Below, in pieces: positions 1 to 5,696 of a stretch of DNA of 5,696 bases. The stretch covers positions 1 through 5,696 of the forward strand of contig JANYBI010000089.1 of NCBI GenBank assembly GCA_025360875.1, in the 5' to 3' direction. Every line of letters starts with the position of its first letter. The stretch's first letter is position 1. A program made the translations under genes and the position numbers. Below the pieces are notes generated by a model. That model was not told the origin of the DNA and ran no database searches. It was given only the letters and a program-made list of their open reading frames with translations. Origin of the DNA: Lentisphaerota bacterium (GTDB lineage: Bacteria > Verrucomicrobiota > Lentisphaeria > Victivallales > GWF2-50-93).

Positions 1-1129
1 CATGGCGGCTGTCGACTTGAAAAGCACTTTGATCCTCAGCGTCTCCAAGTCGGGCGGCACACAGGAGACAAAGAACAACACTATAGCCTTCGAAATGCTC
101 TACAGGGAAAAATGCATTGATTTCGCAAAACACGCCTGCGCCATCACCATGGAAGGAAGCGATCTCGACAAGTATTCCAGGTCGAACAGCTGGCTAAAAG
201 TGTTCCCGATGGCTGAATCTATCGGAGGAAGAACCAGCGAGACCAGCATTGTCGGACACCTCCCGGCGGCACTCGCAGGCATTGATTTCAAAAGCTTCCT
301 CGCAGGCGCATGCAGAATGGATGTAATGACACGCGAACCGGAAGTAAGGAAAAATCCTTCCTACCTGCTCGCAGCGATGTGGTATGTCGCAGGCAACGGC
401 CATGGGGACAAGAACATGGTAATAGTCCCCTACTCCGACCGCCTGGTACTGCTATCGCGCTATCTCCAGCAGCTTGTGATGGAAAGCATCGGCAAGGAGA
501 AGGATCTTGACGGCAACACCGTAAACCAGGGGCTGAACGTCTTTGGCAACAAGGGTGGAACCGATGCGCATGCCTTCATCCAGCAGCTTAACGACGGACG
601 CAATGATTTCTTCGTGACTTTCATAGAAGTCCTTCGGGACAGCATGAGCATTCCGATCACAGATACGATTTCGATGGGCGACTATCTGCACGGTTTCCAA
701 GCTGGACTTGCAAAGGCTCTTCTCTCCAAGGGACGACAGGTTATCGACATGCAGATCAGCGAAGTGTCGGCATTCAACCTCGGAATGATCATTGCGCTGT
801 ATGAAAGGGCTGTGGCATTCTATGCGGAACTGATCCATATCAACGCTTTCCACCAGCCTGGCGTACAGTCCTACAAGCTCGCCAGCAAGGATGTGATAAA
901 CCTGATTTCCGAGCTCCAGACGAAGCTGAATACAGTGGGCAAGTTCAAGGGAACCGTAAAAGAGCTCTGCAACAGGACAGGTCTCGTGGAAAGAGAACTT
1001 GAAGTTTCCGGTCTTCTTGCGAAGTTCGCTGAGAATTCGAAGAAACGCAAGTTCACAGGATTCAAGATTTCCCGCTCATGGGACACTGGAAAGGCGGTCT
1101 GGGTTTACAGTGTCAAGAACAATGCATAA
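1..1129 (+). CDS. pgi: Glucose-6-phosphate isomerase, 5'-truncated by window edge
   Basis: This enzyme interconverts glucose 6-phosphate and fructose 6-phosphate in the cytoplasm, linking glycolysis, gluconeogenesis and sugar storage. The visible 375 residues carry the sugar-phosphate loop SKSGGTQET (15-23), GGRTSETS (75-82), the catalytic-glutamate region VMESIGK (E161), GNKGGTDAH with the family's ring-opening histidine (H190), and QPGVQSYK with the expected active-site lysine (K292). The wording YLQQLVMES, NKGGTDAHAFIQQL and INAFHQPGV recalls the cyanobacterial/plant-plastid branch rather than the E. coli type. As in that branch, the protein continues about 80 residues past the lysine into a helical, winged-helix-like tail. 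The frame is open at the left edge. The ATG at base 2 is almost certainly internal, because the N-terminal sugar-isomerase lobe is missing. The stop overlaps the next gene by 8 bases, suggesting co-transcription. The family call is very firm; the branch is from memory. Confidence 0.95.
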   Translation, partial: MAAVDLKSTLILSVSKSGGTQETKNNTIAFEMLYREKCIDFAKHACAITMEGSDLDKYSRSNSWLKVFPMAESIGGRTSETSIVGHLPAALAGIDFKSFLAGACRMDVMTREPEVRKNPSYLLAAMWYVAGNGHGDKNMVIVPYSDRLVLLSRYLQQLVMESIGKEKDLDGNTVNQGLNVFGNKGGTDAHAFIQQLNDGRNDFFVTFIEVLRDSMSIPITDTISMGDYLHGFQAGLAKALLSKGRQVIDMQISEVSAFNLGMIIALYERAVAFYAELIHINAFHQPGVQSYKLASKDVINLISELQTKLNTVGKFKGTVKELCNRTGLVERELEVSGLLAKFAENSKKRKFTGFKISRSWDTGKAVWVYSVKNNA

Positions 1130-2159
1130 GAAGAAAAAGATCAACGGAAACAGCGTAAAGCCGCTGGACACTCTTGCGAAGTTCGCAAAACTGGAATTTT
1201 CCGAAGGGGAGAAGGCGGCTGCGGCGGCATATCCTTTCCTTGCGACAAACTATTATCTGGGACTGATCGGAAATGATCTCAGGAACGATCCTGTCTACAG
1301 GCAATGTTTCCCTGACCGACGGGAACTCATAAGGCATAAGAACCTTTCCACAGATCCGCTCTGCGAGGAAAAACAGATGCCGGTTCCAGGCCTGATACAC
1401 CGCTACCGGGACCGGATTGTCCTGCTCGTGACAAACAGATGTGCAGTCCACTGCCGTTTCTGTTTCCGGAAACGGAAATGGAAAACTGGCATTGCAAATC
1501 AGGACATCAGCGATGAATATTTGCAGGAAGCCTTCAAATATATCAGAAGACATGAAAGAATTAAGGAGGTCCTGATTTCAGGAGGAGATCCCCTGATGCT
1601 TGAGACTTCAAGGCTAAAGGAAATCATAGATTCTTTAAGCAAGTTAAAAAACATTGATGTCATAAGGATAGGCTCGAGAATGCCGGTCGTCCTTCCGTGC
1701 AGGATAGATACCAGGCTTGTGAAGATGCTATCGGAAGTTCCGGGACTATGGTTCCTGACGCACTTCAATCACCCTGCAGAACTGACCGATGAATCGGCGA
1801 AAGCCTGCTCGATGCTTACAAAGGCTGGAATACCAGTCCTGAACCAGACGGTGCTTCTCAAGGGGATCAACGATGACGCCAGCGTCCTAGAGGAACTTTT
1901 CAGGGGGCTGGCAAGGCTCCAAGTAAAGCCCCACTACCTTTTCCATGTCGATCCTGCCGAAGGAAATGCCCATTTCCGGACTGGAGTCGCCAAAGGTCTG
2001 GAGATCATGGAGGAACTGAGACCGCGTCTTTCATCCATATGCACCCCTGTTTTCGCCGTGGATCTGCCTGAAGGCGGGGGCAAAGTCCCCTTGCAGCCGG
2101 ACTATCGCCTCGGGAAAAAATACCTGGGAATCAACGGACGTAAAATCCTTTATCCATGA
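1122..2159 (+). CDS. KamA-family radical SAM protein (lysine 2,3-aminomutase / EpmB-like)
   Basis: This is a 345-residue radical SAM enzyme of the lysine 2,3-aminomutase family. Such enzymes use a [4Fe-4S] cluster, S-adenosylmethionine and PLP to move an amino group between lysine carbons 2 and 3. The cluster motif CAVHCRFC gives C107, C111 and C114, followed by FRKRKW. SGGDP (153-157) is the usual SAM-binding segment. HVDPAEGNAHFRTG supplies D277, and DLPEGGGK supplies D314 and the presumed PLP lysine K321. From memory these match D293, D330 and K337 of clostridial lysine 2,3-aminomutase. The protein ends 24 residues after K321, so the C-terminal zinc/dimerisation part of full-length KamA (about 416 residues) is absent. 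Its length is near that of EpmB (about 342), which acts on elongation factor P. The ATG was chosen because it overlaps pgi by 8 bases and is followed by a Lys-rich start; no clear ribosome site precedes it. The in-frame extension back to 999 merely overlaps pgi. The substrate is unresolved. Confidence 0.9.
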   Translation: MHKKKKINGNSVKPLDTLAKFAKLEFSEGEKAAAAAYPFLATNYYLGLIGNDLRNDPVYRQCFPDRRELIRHKNLSTDPLCEEKQMPVPGLIHRYRDRIVLLVTNRCAVHCRFCFRKRKWKTGIANQDISDEYLQEAFKYIRRHERIKEVLISGGDPLMLETSRLKEIIDSLSKLKNIDVIRIGSRMPVVLPCRIDTRLVKMLSEVPGLWFLTHFNHPAELTDESAKACSMLTKAGIPVLNQTVLLKGINDDASVLEELFRGLARLQVKPHYLFHVDPAEGNAHFRTGVAKGLEIMEELRPRLSSICTPVFAVDLPEGGGKVPLQPDYRLGKKYLGINGRKILYP

Positions 2160-2239
2160 TTTCCAATAAATCCATTGATTTCACCCTTGAGAAAACAAAA
2201 CCCGATGATAGTTTACGCGTTGCGTTTTGAATTTGCCTT

Positions 2240-2243
2240 GGAG
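2240..2243 (+). promoter_or_regulatory. Ribosome binding site of the FmdB-family gene
   Basis: GGAG lies 8 bases before the ATG at 2252. It fixes the start of the 92-residue FmdB protein and argues against the overlapping frame that begins at 2175. Confidence 0.7.
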
Positions 2244-2251
2244 TTGGTCAA

Positions 2252-2530
2252 ATGCCTACATACGAATACGAATGCAAAGCCTGCGGAAAGACATTCGAAG
2301 TTTTCCAGAAGATGTCTGATGATCCGCTTAAGACCTGCATCTGCTGTAAGAAAAAGCCTGTCCGGCGCAAAATCGGCACCGGCGCGGGAATTATTTTCAA
2401 GGGCAGCGGATTCTACTGCACTGACTACCGTAAGGACGGCTACAAAAACGCAAAGGATGCGGACAAACCGCAGGTTAAAAGCGAGAGTCCGGCAAGTACC
2501 AAGACCGAACCGGCAAAAATAGAAAAATAA
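2252..2530 (+). CDS. FmdB-family zinc-ribbon protein
   Basis: This is a 92-residue cytoplasmic protein of the FmdB/CxxC_CxxC_SSSS putative regulatory family. It opens with the typical MPTYEYECKACGKTFEV. Cysteine pairs C8/C11 and C29/C32 should bind one zinc ion. The second pair reads CICC, so C31 is an extra cysteine between the ligands. QKMSDDPL (19-26) and GIIFKGSGFYCTDYRKDGY (46-64) are also family hallmarks. The last 25 or so residues are charged, rich in Lys, Ser, Pro and Glu, and probably disordered. The name comes from a proposed regulator of formamidase/amidase genes, but the function is generally unknown and nothing here reveals a target. The next gene starts 14 bases after the stop and is also a zinc-ribbon protein, suggesting a two-gene unit. 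The upstream gap of about 90 bases shows no clear promoter or terminator. Confidence 0.9.
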   Translation: MPTYEYECKACGKTFEVFQKMSDDPLKTCICCKKKPVRRKIGTGAGIIFKGSGFYCTDYRKDGYKNAKDADKPQVKSESPASTKTEPAKIEK

Positions 2531-2531
2531 C

Positions 2532-2536
2532 AGGAG
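2532..2536 (+). promoter_or_regulatory. Ribosome binding site of the zinc-ribbon membrane protein gene
   Basis: AGGAG lies 8 bases before the ATG at 2545, directly after the fmdB-like stop. It fixes the start and fits translation from a shared transcript. Confidence 0.75.
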
Positions 2537-2544
2537 ATTTCAAT

Positions 2545-3270
2545 ATGCTTATCAAATGCCAGACATGCAATCACGACAACCAGCTTGGAGCGATCTTCTG
2601 CAGAAACTGCGGAGGGAAACTCGACGTGGAACACATGCGCCCGAAGGTAATGGATTCAAAGAGTTCATCATCCACCGGCATAGGCGGGCTTATAAGGAAT
2701 CTGATAGGATTTGCAATTTTCGTTGCGGTTGTAGGCGTTCTCCTGATGATGTTCTATCCTGACGACACATCTGCATATGCTGCCCTGTCCGGCGATGATG
2801 CCATGAAAGCGGCAAAAACCAAATATGACTCAATGCTCAAAAAAGTAGACCAGGGGTTCGGCGACGACTCATATACGTTCAGCCCCCAGGAAGCGACTTA
2901 CCTCTACAACGATCTTTTCGTTGCAAAGACAACCACCGAAGGTTCCGCCTACAATATCGAGAAGCTGATATTCCATGTTGACTCCATGGGATTCACCCAC
3001 ATCATACTGAAAACAAAACTCGGCGGAAAAATCCCGACCACATTTGAAATGTCAGGGACCTTGGTCAACAGCGACACAAAGGAAAAGGACAAAATTGCCG
3101 TAACTTTCCATCCGACAGCATTCAAGATGGGGCACATGCCCATCTCATTTGCCGAAGCGCAGATCCGCGAGAAGTTTGAACCTGCCCTTGCCGGTGCGAA
3201 TATTGACAAGATATTGAAGGCTCTTGCAAAGATAGAAGTCACCGACAAGACCTTCGTATTGAAATATTAA
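2545..3270 (+). CDS. Uncharacterised zinc-ribbon single-pass membrane protein
   Basis: I do not recognise a named family for this 241-residue protein. The N-terminus is a compact zinc ribbon, CQTC-x10-CRNC (C5, C8, C19, C22). A polar Ser-rich linker (about 33-46) follows, then one hydrophobic membrane segment (about 52-71). R51 just before it suggests a cytoplasmic N-terminus. The remaining 170 residues would then lie outside the membrane. They show FSPQEATYLYND (112-123), alternating-hydrophobicity strands (about 139-190), FHPTAFKMGHMPI (188-200), an amphipathic helix, and a closing strand up to KY. This order loosely recalls membrane-anchored lipid-binding-like domains of the YpmS/DUF2140 kind, which is only a pattern impression. 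A role as a membrane-tethered sensor or envelope factor is conceivable but unproven. It follows the FmdB gene by 14 bases with its own AGGAG, and it is the last gene before the convergent der. Confidence 0.85.
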   Translation: MLIKCQTCNHDNQLGAIFCRNCGGKLDVEHMRPKVMDSKSSSSTGIGGLIRNLIGFAIFVAVVGVLLMMFYPDDTSAYAALSGDDAMKAAKTKYDSMLKKVDQGFGDDSYTFSPQEATYLYNDLFVAKTTTEGSAYNIEKLIFHVDSMGFTHIILKTKLGGKIPTTFEMSGTLVNSDTKEKDKIAVTFHPTAFKMGHMPISFAEAQIREKFEPALAGANIDKILKALAKIEVTDKTFVLKY

Positions 3271-3286
3271 TCTGAAAAACAGATTA
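3268..3286. terminator. Small A/T-rich hairpin between convergent genes
   Basis: TAATCTG and CAGATTA form a perfect 7-base inverted repeat around a 5-base A loop. It starts within the stop codon of the membrane-protein gene and ends 7 bases before the der stop codon on the other strand. Its position suits a bidirectional terminator. However, the stem is weak and no clean T run follows on the plus strand. On the minus strand ATATTTC follows, which is only mildly T-rich. Confidence 0.35.
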
Positions 3287-3293
3287 TCTGATA

Positions 3294-4700
3294 TCAATAC
3301 CTTTTCTTGGAAGAAGTGTTGCGCCTAGGCGCGATAGTTTTTTCCCTTGCGCGGAGCTGGATCCTGATAGGCAACCCCGTAAGCCCCAGGCTTTTTCTAA
3401 GTGAGTTATTCAGGTATGAAAGATAGTTTGAAGTGCACACTCCGGGATCATTGACAAAAAGCAGAAATCTAGGCGGCTCATTTCCAACCATGGTCGCATA
3501 ATACACCTTGAAATGGTGTTTGACCGTCCCGATAGCCGAAGGGGCATTCCTTGATGTCGCATCGTTGAGTATCTTGTTGATCAGGGATGTCGGTATCTGC
3601 ATCCTCATGTTCTCCCTCACCTCCGCCATCATAGCGGTTATCTTGTCGAAGTTGGAACCATCCAGCGCTGAAACGAAAAGCACTGGCGCATAATCCATGA
3701 AGTGCATGCAGTAGCGGATCTCATCAAGGACATCCTCCCTCTTCACAGCCTTCCTGCACAAGTCCCATTTATTCGCAAGGATGATGCAGCCCTTGCCCGA
3801 TTGCGAGATCATGTCGGCTATCTTCTTGTCCTGGGCAGTCACCCCGTCGATGCTCGCCTCTACTACGAAAAGAATCAGCTGGGCCCTTTCGACAGCATCC
3901 TCAGCACGCATGATGCTGAAAATCTCGACAGATGTGTCGGCCTTGCGTTTCTGGCGCAGTCCGGCAGTATCCACAAGTACTGCGGGCACTTTTCCATCCT
4001 TGCATTCAAGCTCGAAGGCAACTTCAACCGAATCCCTTGTTGTTCCGGGAATATCGCTTACCATGACACGCTTATGTCCGACAAGCCGGTTAACAATGGA
4101 TGATTTTCCGACATTGGGACGCCCGAGAACAGCGATTTTCAGGCCTGGCTCTACGGGGGGGACGGCGGTCTCCCAGTTTATCTCCTTTACAATCTGGTCC
4201 ATGAGAGCGTCGATTCCTCTCCTGTGGACACATGACACCGGAAATATCTTGTCAAAACCTAGTTTTGCGAAATTCGCAGATTCGCGGTCAATATCTGAAT
4301 TATCGGACTTGTTTACAATGACAAAAATATTTTTTCCACTGGCGCGCAGCTTGTTGGCGATATCCATGTCGAGTGCGGTCACACCTGCGGTTACGTCTGC
4401 AACAAAAAGAAGTATCTCAGCGCTCTCGATAGCGATATCGACCTGCTCCTTTATTTCCGAGTCCCAGATTCCGAGTTTTTTCTTCTGTCCACCGTACATC
4501 CCGAGTCCGCCGGTGTCGATGATCTGGAAATGCCTATCATTCCATTTTGCCGGAGCAGCGACACGGTCGCGCGTGACCCCGCTCTCCTGGTGCACGATCG
4601 CCAGCCTGCGCTTGAGTATGGCGTTGAAAAGGGAGGACTTGCCCACGTTCGGGCGGCCCACTATCGCTACTGTTGGAATCATTGAAACTTTATCATTCAT
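3294..4700 (-). CDS. der: Ribosome assembly GTPase Der (EngA)
   Basis: Der is the bacterial GTPase with two tandem G domains, and it is needed for 50S ribosomal subunit maturation. Domain 1 has the P-loop GRPNVGKS (15-22), T43 in GVTRDR, DTGG (62-65), NKSD (130-133) and an SC in place of the common SA in the fifth motif (155-156). Domain 2 has GRPNVGKS (193-200), GTTRD (219-223), DTAG (244-247), NKWD (310-313) and SAL (344-346). The KH-like domain follows (about 360-450), containing HFKVYYAT and PPRFLLFVND, then a basic tail. The 468-residue length is normal. The longest frame is listed, but Met7 (ATG at 4682-4680) gives MIPTVAIVGRPNVGKS, which matches the usual Der N-terminus. A TATAAT also lies one base before the first ATG, so the real protein may have 462 residues. 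Neither start has a good ribosome site. Der lies 123 bases downstream of htpX on the same strand and converges with the plus-strand genes. Confidence 0.97.
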   Translation of the reverse strand: MNDKVSMIPTVAIVGRPNVGKSSLFNAILKRRLAIVHQESGVTRDRVAAPAKWNDRHFQIIDTGGLGMYGGQKKKLGIWDSEIKEQVDIAIESAEILLFVADVTAGVTALDMDIANKLRASGKNIFVIVNKSDNSDIDRESANFAKLGFDKIFPVSCVHRRGIDALMDQIVKEINWETAVPPVEPGLKIAVLGRPNVGKSSIVNRLVGHKRVMVSDIPGTTRDSVEVAFELECKDGKVPAVLVDTAGLRQKRKADTSVEIFSIMRAEDAVERAQLILFVVEASIDGVTAQDKKIADMISQSGKGCIILANKWDLCRKAVKREDVLDEIRYCMHFMDYAPVLFVSALDGSNFDKITAMMAEVRENMRMQIPTSLINKILNDATSRNAPSAIGTVKHHFKVYYATMVGNEPPRFLLFVNDPGVCTSNYLSYLNNSLRKSLGLTGLPIRIQLRAREKTIAPRRNTSSKKRY

Positions 4701-4701
4701 T

Positions 4702-4707
4702 ATTATA
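4702..4707 (-). promoter_or_regulatory. Candidate -10 element of a der promoter
   Basis: A perfect TATAAT on the minus strand lies one base before the first ATG of der. The hexamer 17 bases upstream, AAAACA, matches the -35 consensus at only three positions. If the element is used, transcription would begin near 4695, inside the first codons. That would leave a leader of roughly a dozen bases before Met7. Confidence 0.4.
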
Positions 4708-4777
4708 ACGTACTCTCTTGAAGTTGTTTTATCCAGGCCAAGGACTTAGGGAATGACAGAAAGGACAGAAATAATTG

Positions 4778-4808
4778 CCGGCGGGACGCCGACACTCCGT
4801 TTCGCCGG
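4778..4808 (-). terminator. GC-rich hairpin downstream of htpX, possible terminator
   Basis: On the minus strand, 15 bases past the htpX stop, CCGGCG (4808-4803) can pair with CGCCGG (4783-4778) around 19 bases. Alternatively CGGCG and CGCCG form a tight 5-base stem with a 3-base loop (4791-4779). The sequence after it, CAATTATTTCTGTCC, is T-rich but has no uninterrupted T run. The position fits partial termination of htpX before der. The stem is short, so this is tentative. Confidence 0.4.
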
Positions 4809-4823
4809 TTCTCCGACTCATTC

Positions 4824-5696
4824 CTACAACTGGTGCTGTGCTCCGCAGCGCGGGCAGTTGACTGATTTAGCGGCAAACATAGGCGGTATTTTCATGCGGA
4901 GTCCGCAGGAGCAGTCAATGAAACTGAATTTGTTCGCGCGCAGGAGGATGTCGTTAGCGTCACGTGTCTGCTGCTGCCTGTCGAACTTTGGCTGTTCCCT
5001 TTTAATTCCCCGGAGTTCGAGTTCTTCGGCGGAACGGAGATCGCCTCCGCTGACAATGTTTCCGCCTTTCAGATTGCTGTATGCCTTATTGTACTCGCTC
5101 AAACCGGCCCCGGAAGCCATAGTCCTGAGAATCTTTATCCTCTCCTCCGCCGGAGGATGGGTGCTGAAAAGGCTGAAGACTTCATTGCCACACGCCTTGC
5201 TGAGCGGATTTATGATATACATCGGGGCTGTAACACGGGTAGCCGACTCCAGAGGAACTGTTGAACGTGAAATTTTTTCAAGCGCTGAAGCAAGCCCTTC
5301 CGGATACCTGGTAAAAATAGCGGACGAGGCATCAGCGAGATATTCGCGGCTTCTCGAGCAGGCGAAATAGAGCAGATTCGCCAGTATTGGCGCGAGTATC
5401 GCAAGAACAATTGCAATCACAAAAAGTATGAGCTGGAGCTGGTTTCCACCGCCATCCCTGGACGAGGAACTCGAGCGGCGGCCGCCAATTCCACCGTATA
5501 ACATGCTTCTGGTATAGACATCCGCAAGAATGACTATTACGCCCAGCATGATTCCAGCAAGAGTCATGAACCGGCTGTCCTGGTTCTTAATATGTCCGAT
5601 CTCATGGGCGACCACGCCCTGAAGTTCGTCCCTGGTGAGGACTGACAGGAGGCCGGTTGTGACCGCAACAGCGGCATTTGCCGGAGTTCCGACGGC
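4824..5696 (-). CDS. htpX: HtpX-type M48 membrane metalloprotease with C-terminal zinc ribbon, 5'-truncated by window edge
   Basis: HtpX proteases sit in the cytoplasmic membrane and cleave damaged or misassembled membrane proteins. The reading frame is open to the right edge, and 290 residues are visible. NAAVAVTTGLL (7-17) and DELQGVVAHEIGHIKNQD (23-40) are the family core. HEIGH (31-35) supplies two zinc-ligand histidines and the catalytic glutamate, and E118 in SREYLADA is the expected third ligand. Two hydrophobic segments (about 44-62 and 87-111) flank a Gly/Arg/Ser-rich loop. FSTHPPAEERI (176-186) closes the usual protease region. A further 100 or so residues then follow, ending in CSCGLRMKIPPMFAAKSVNC and PRCG, a four-cysteine ribbon (C262, C264, C281, C284). 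E. coli HtpX lacks this tail. The missing N-terminus should hold the first membrane helices; the GTG at 5615 is internal. Der lies downstream on the same strand. The ribbon's role is unknown; substrate or nucleic-acid contact would be speculation. Confidence 0.92.
   Translation of the reverse strand, partial: AVGTPANAAVAVTTGLLSVLTRDELQGVVAHEIGHIKNQDSRFMTLAGIMLGVIVILADVYTRSMLYGGIGGRRSSSSSRDGGGNQLQLILFVIAIVLAILAPILANLLYFACSRSREYLADASSAIFTRYPEGLASALEKISRSTVPLESATRVTAPMYIINPLSKACGNEVFSLFSTHPPAEERIKILRTMASGAGLSEYNKAYSNLKGGNIVSGGDLRSAEELELRGIKREQPKFDRQQQTRDANDILLRANKFSFIDCSCGLRMKIPPMFAAKSVNCPRCGAQHQL

Noticed and set aside
1563..1598. AAGGAGGT and GGAGGAG before an in-frame ATG inside the kamA-like gene, suggesting an internal start
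   Set aside because: These bases encode the conserved KEV and SGGDP residues, so the match is explained by protein constraint. A start at Met159 would lose the iron-sulfur cluster motif.
2160..2251. Possible promoter (TTGAGA at 2187-2192) and a small AAATC/GATTT hairpin (2168-2181) in the gap before the FmdB gene
   Set aside because: No -10 element is well placed after TTGAGA, and the hairpin is a 5-base A/T-rich stem without a T run. Neither is strong enough to annotate.
2175..2522. 115-codon frame overlapping the FmdB gene
   Set aside because: The FmdB frame has the family N-terminus, paired cysteines and a GGAG site. The overlapping frame is Arg/Ala-rich nonsense.
3781..4749. 322-codon open frame on the plus strand opposite der
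   Set aside because: It mirrors der codons, is rich in Ser/Thr/Ile with no recognisable domain, and lies fully across a clear two-domain GTPase. It is a shadow frame.
4753..5370. 205-codon open frame on the plus strand opposite htpX
   Set aside because: It is antisense to conserved HtpX sequence, with no plausible ribosome site or domain content.
5440..5500. Low-complexity Gly/Arg/Ser stretch in HtpX that looked like an insertion
   Set aside because: A Gly/Arg/Ser-rich loop between the two membrane segments is usual for bacterial HtpX proteins.

Overview
This window reads as ordinary bacterial chromosome. Coding density is high, base composition is balanced by eye, and the products are mostly housekeeping or quality-control proteins. 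I see no RNA gene, CRISPR array, insertion sequence or phage gene. Taxonomy is inference only. A cyanobacterial/plastid-style glucose-6-phosphate isomerase, a short KamA-family radical SAM enzyme, an FmdB protein and an HtpX with an added zinc ribbon would suit a PVC-type bacterium such as Lentisphaerota, but no marker here proves it.

The left part (1-3270) lies on the plus strand. It begins inside a glucose-6-phosphate isomerase gene cut by the window edge. The isomerase stop overlaps the start of a lysine 2,3-aminomutase-family gene by 8 bases. After a gap of about 90 bases come an FmdB-type zinc-ribbon protein and, 14 bases later, a single-pass membrane protein with an N-terminal zinc ribbon. 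These last two have clear GGAG-type ribosome binding sites and look like a two-gene unit.

The right part (3294-5696) lies on the minus strand and converges on the left part across 23 bases. In transcription order it holds an HtpX-type M48 membrane metalloprotease, cut by the right edge, and the double-GTPase ribosome assembly factor Der. The 123-base gap between them contains a GC-rich hairpin, a possible htpX terminator, and a perfect TATAAT very close to the first der ATG. Der therefore probably has its own promoter, and its start may lie six codons downstream.

The genes do not form one pathway. They cover glycolysis (isomerase), radical chemistry on lysine or on an elongation-factor P lysine (KamA family), membrane protein quality control (HtpX) and 50S ribosome assembly (Der). 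Three separate proteins carry four-cysteine zinc-ribbon modules. I found no convincing previously undescribed multi-gene system. The best leads are the uncharacterised zinc-ribbon membrane protein, the zinc-ribbon tail on HtpX, the short KamA protein with a full aminomutase active-site signature, and the der start.
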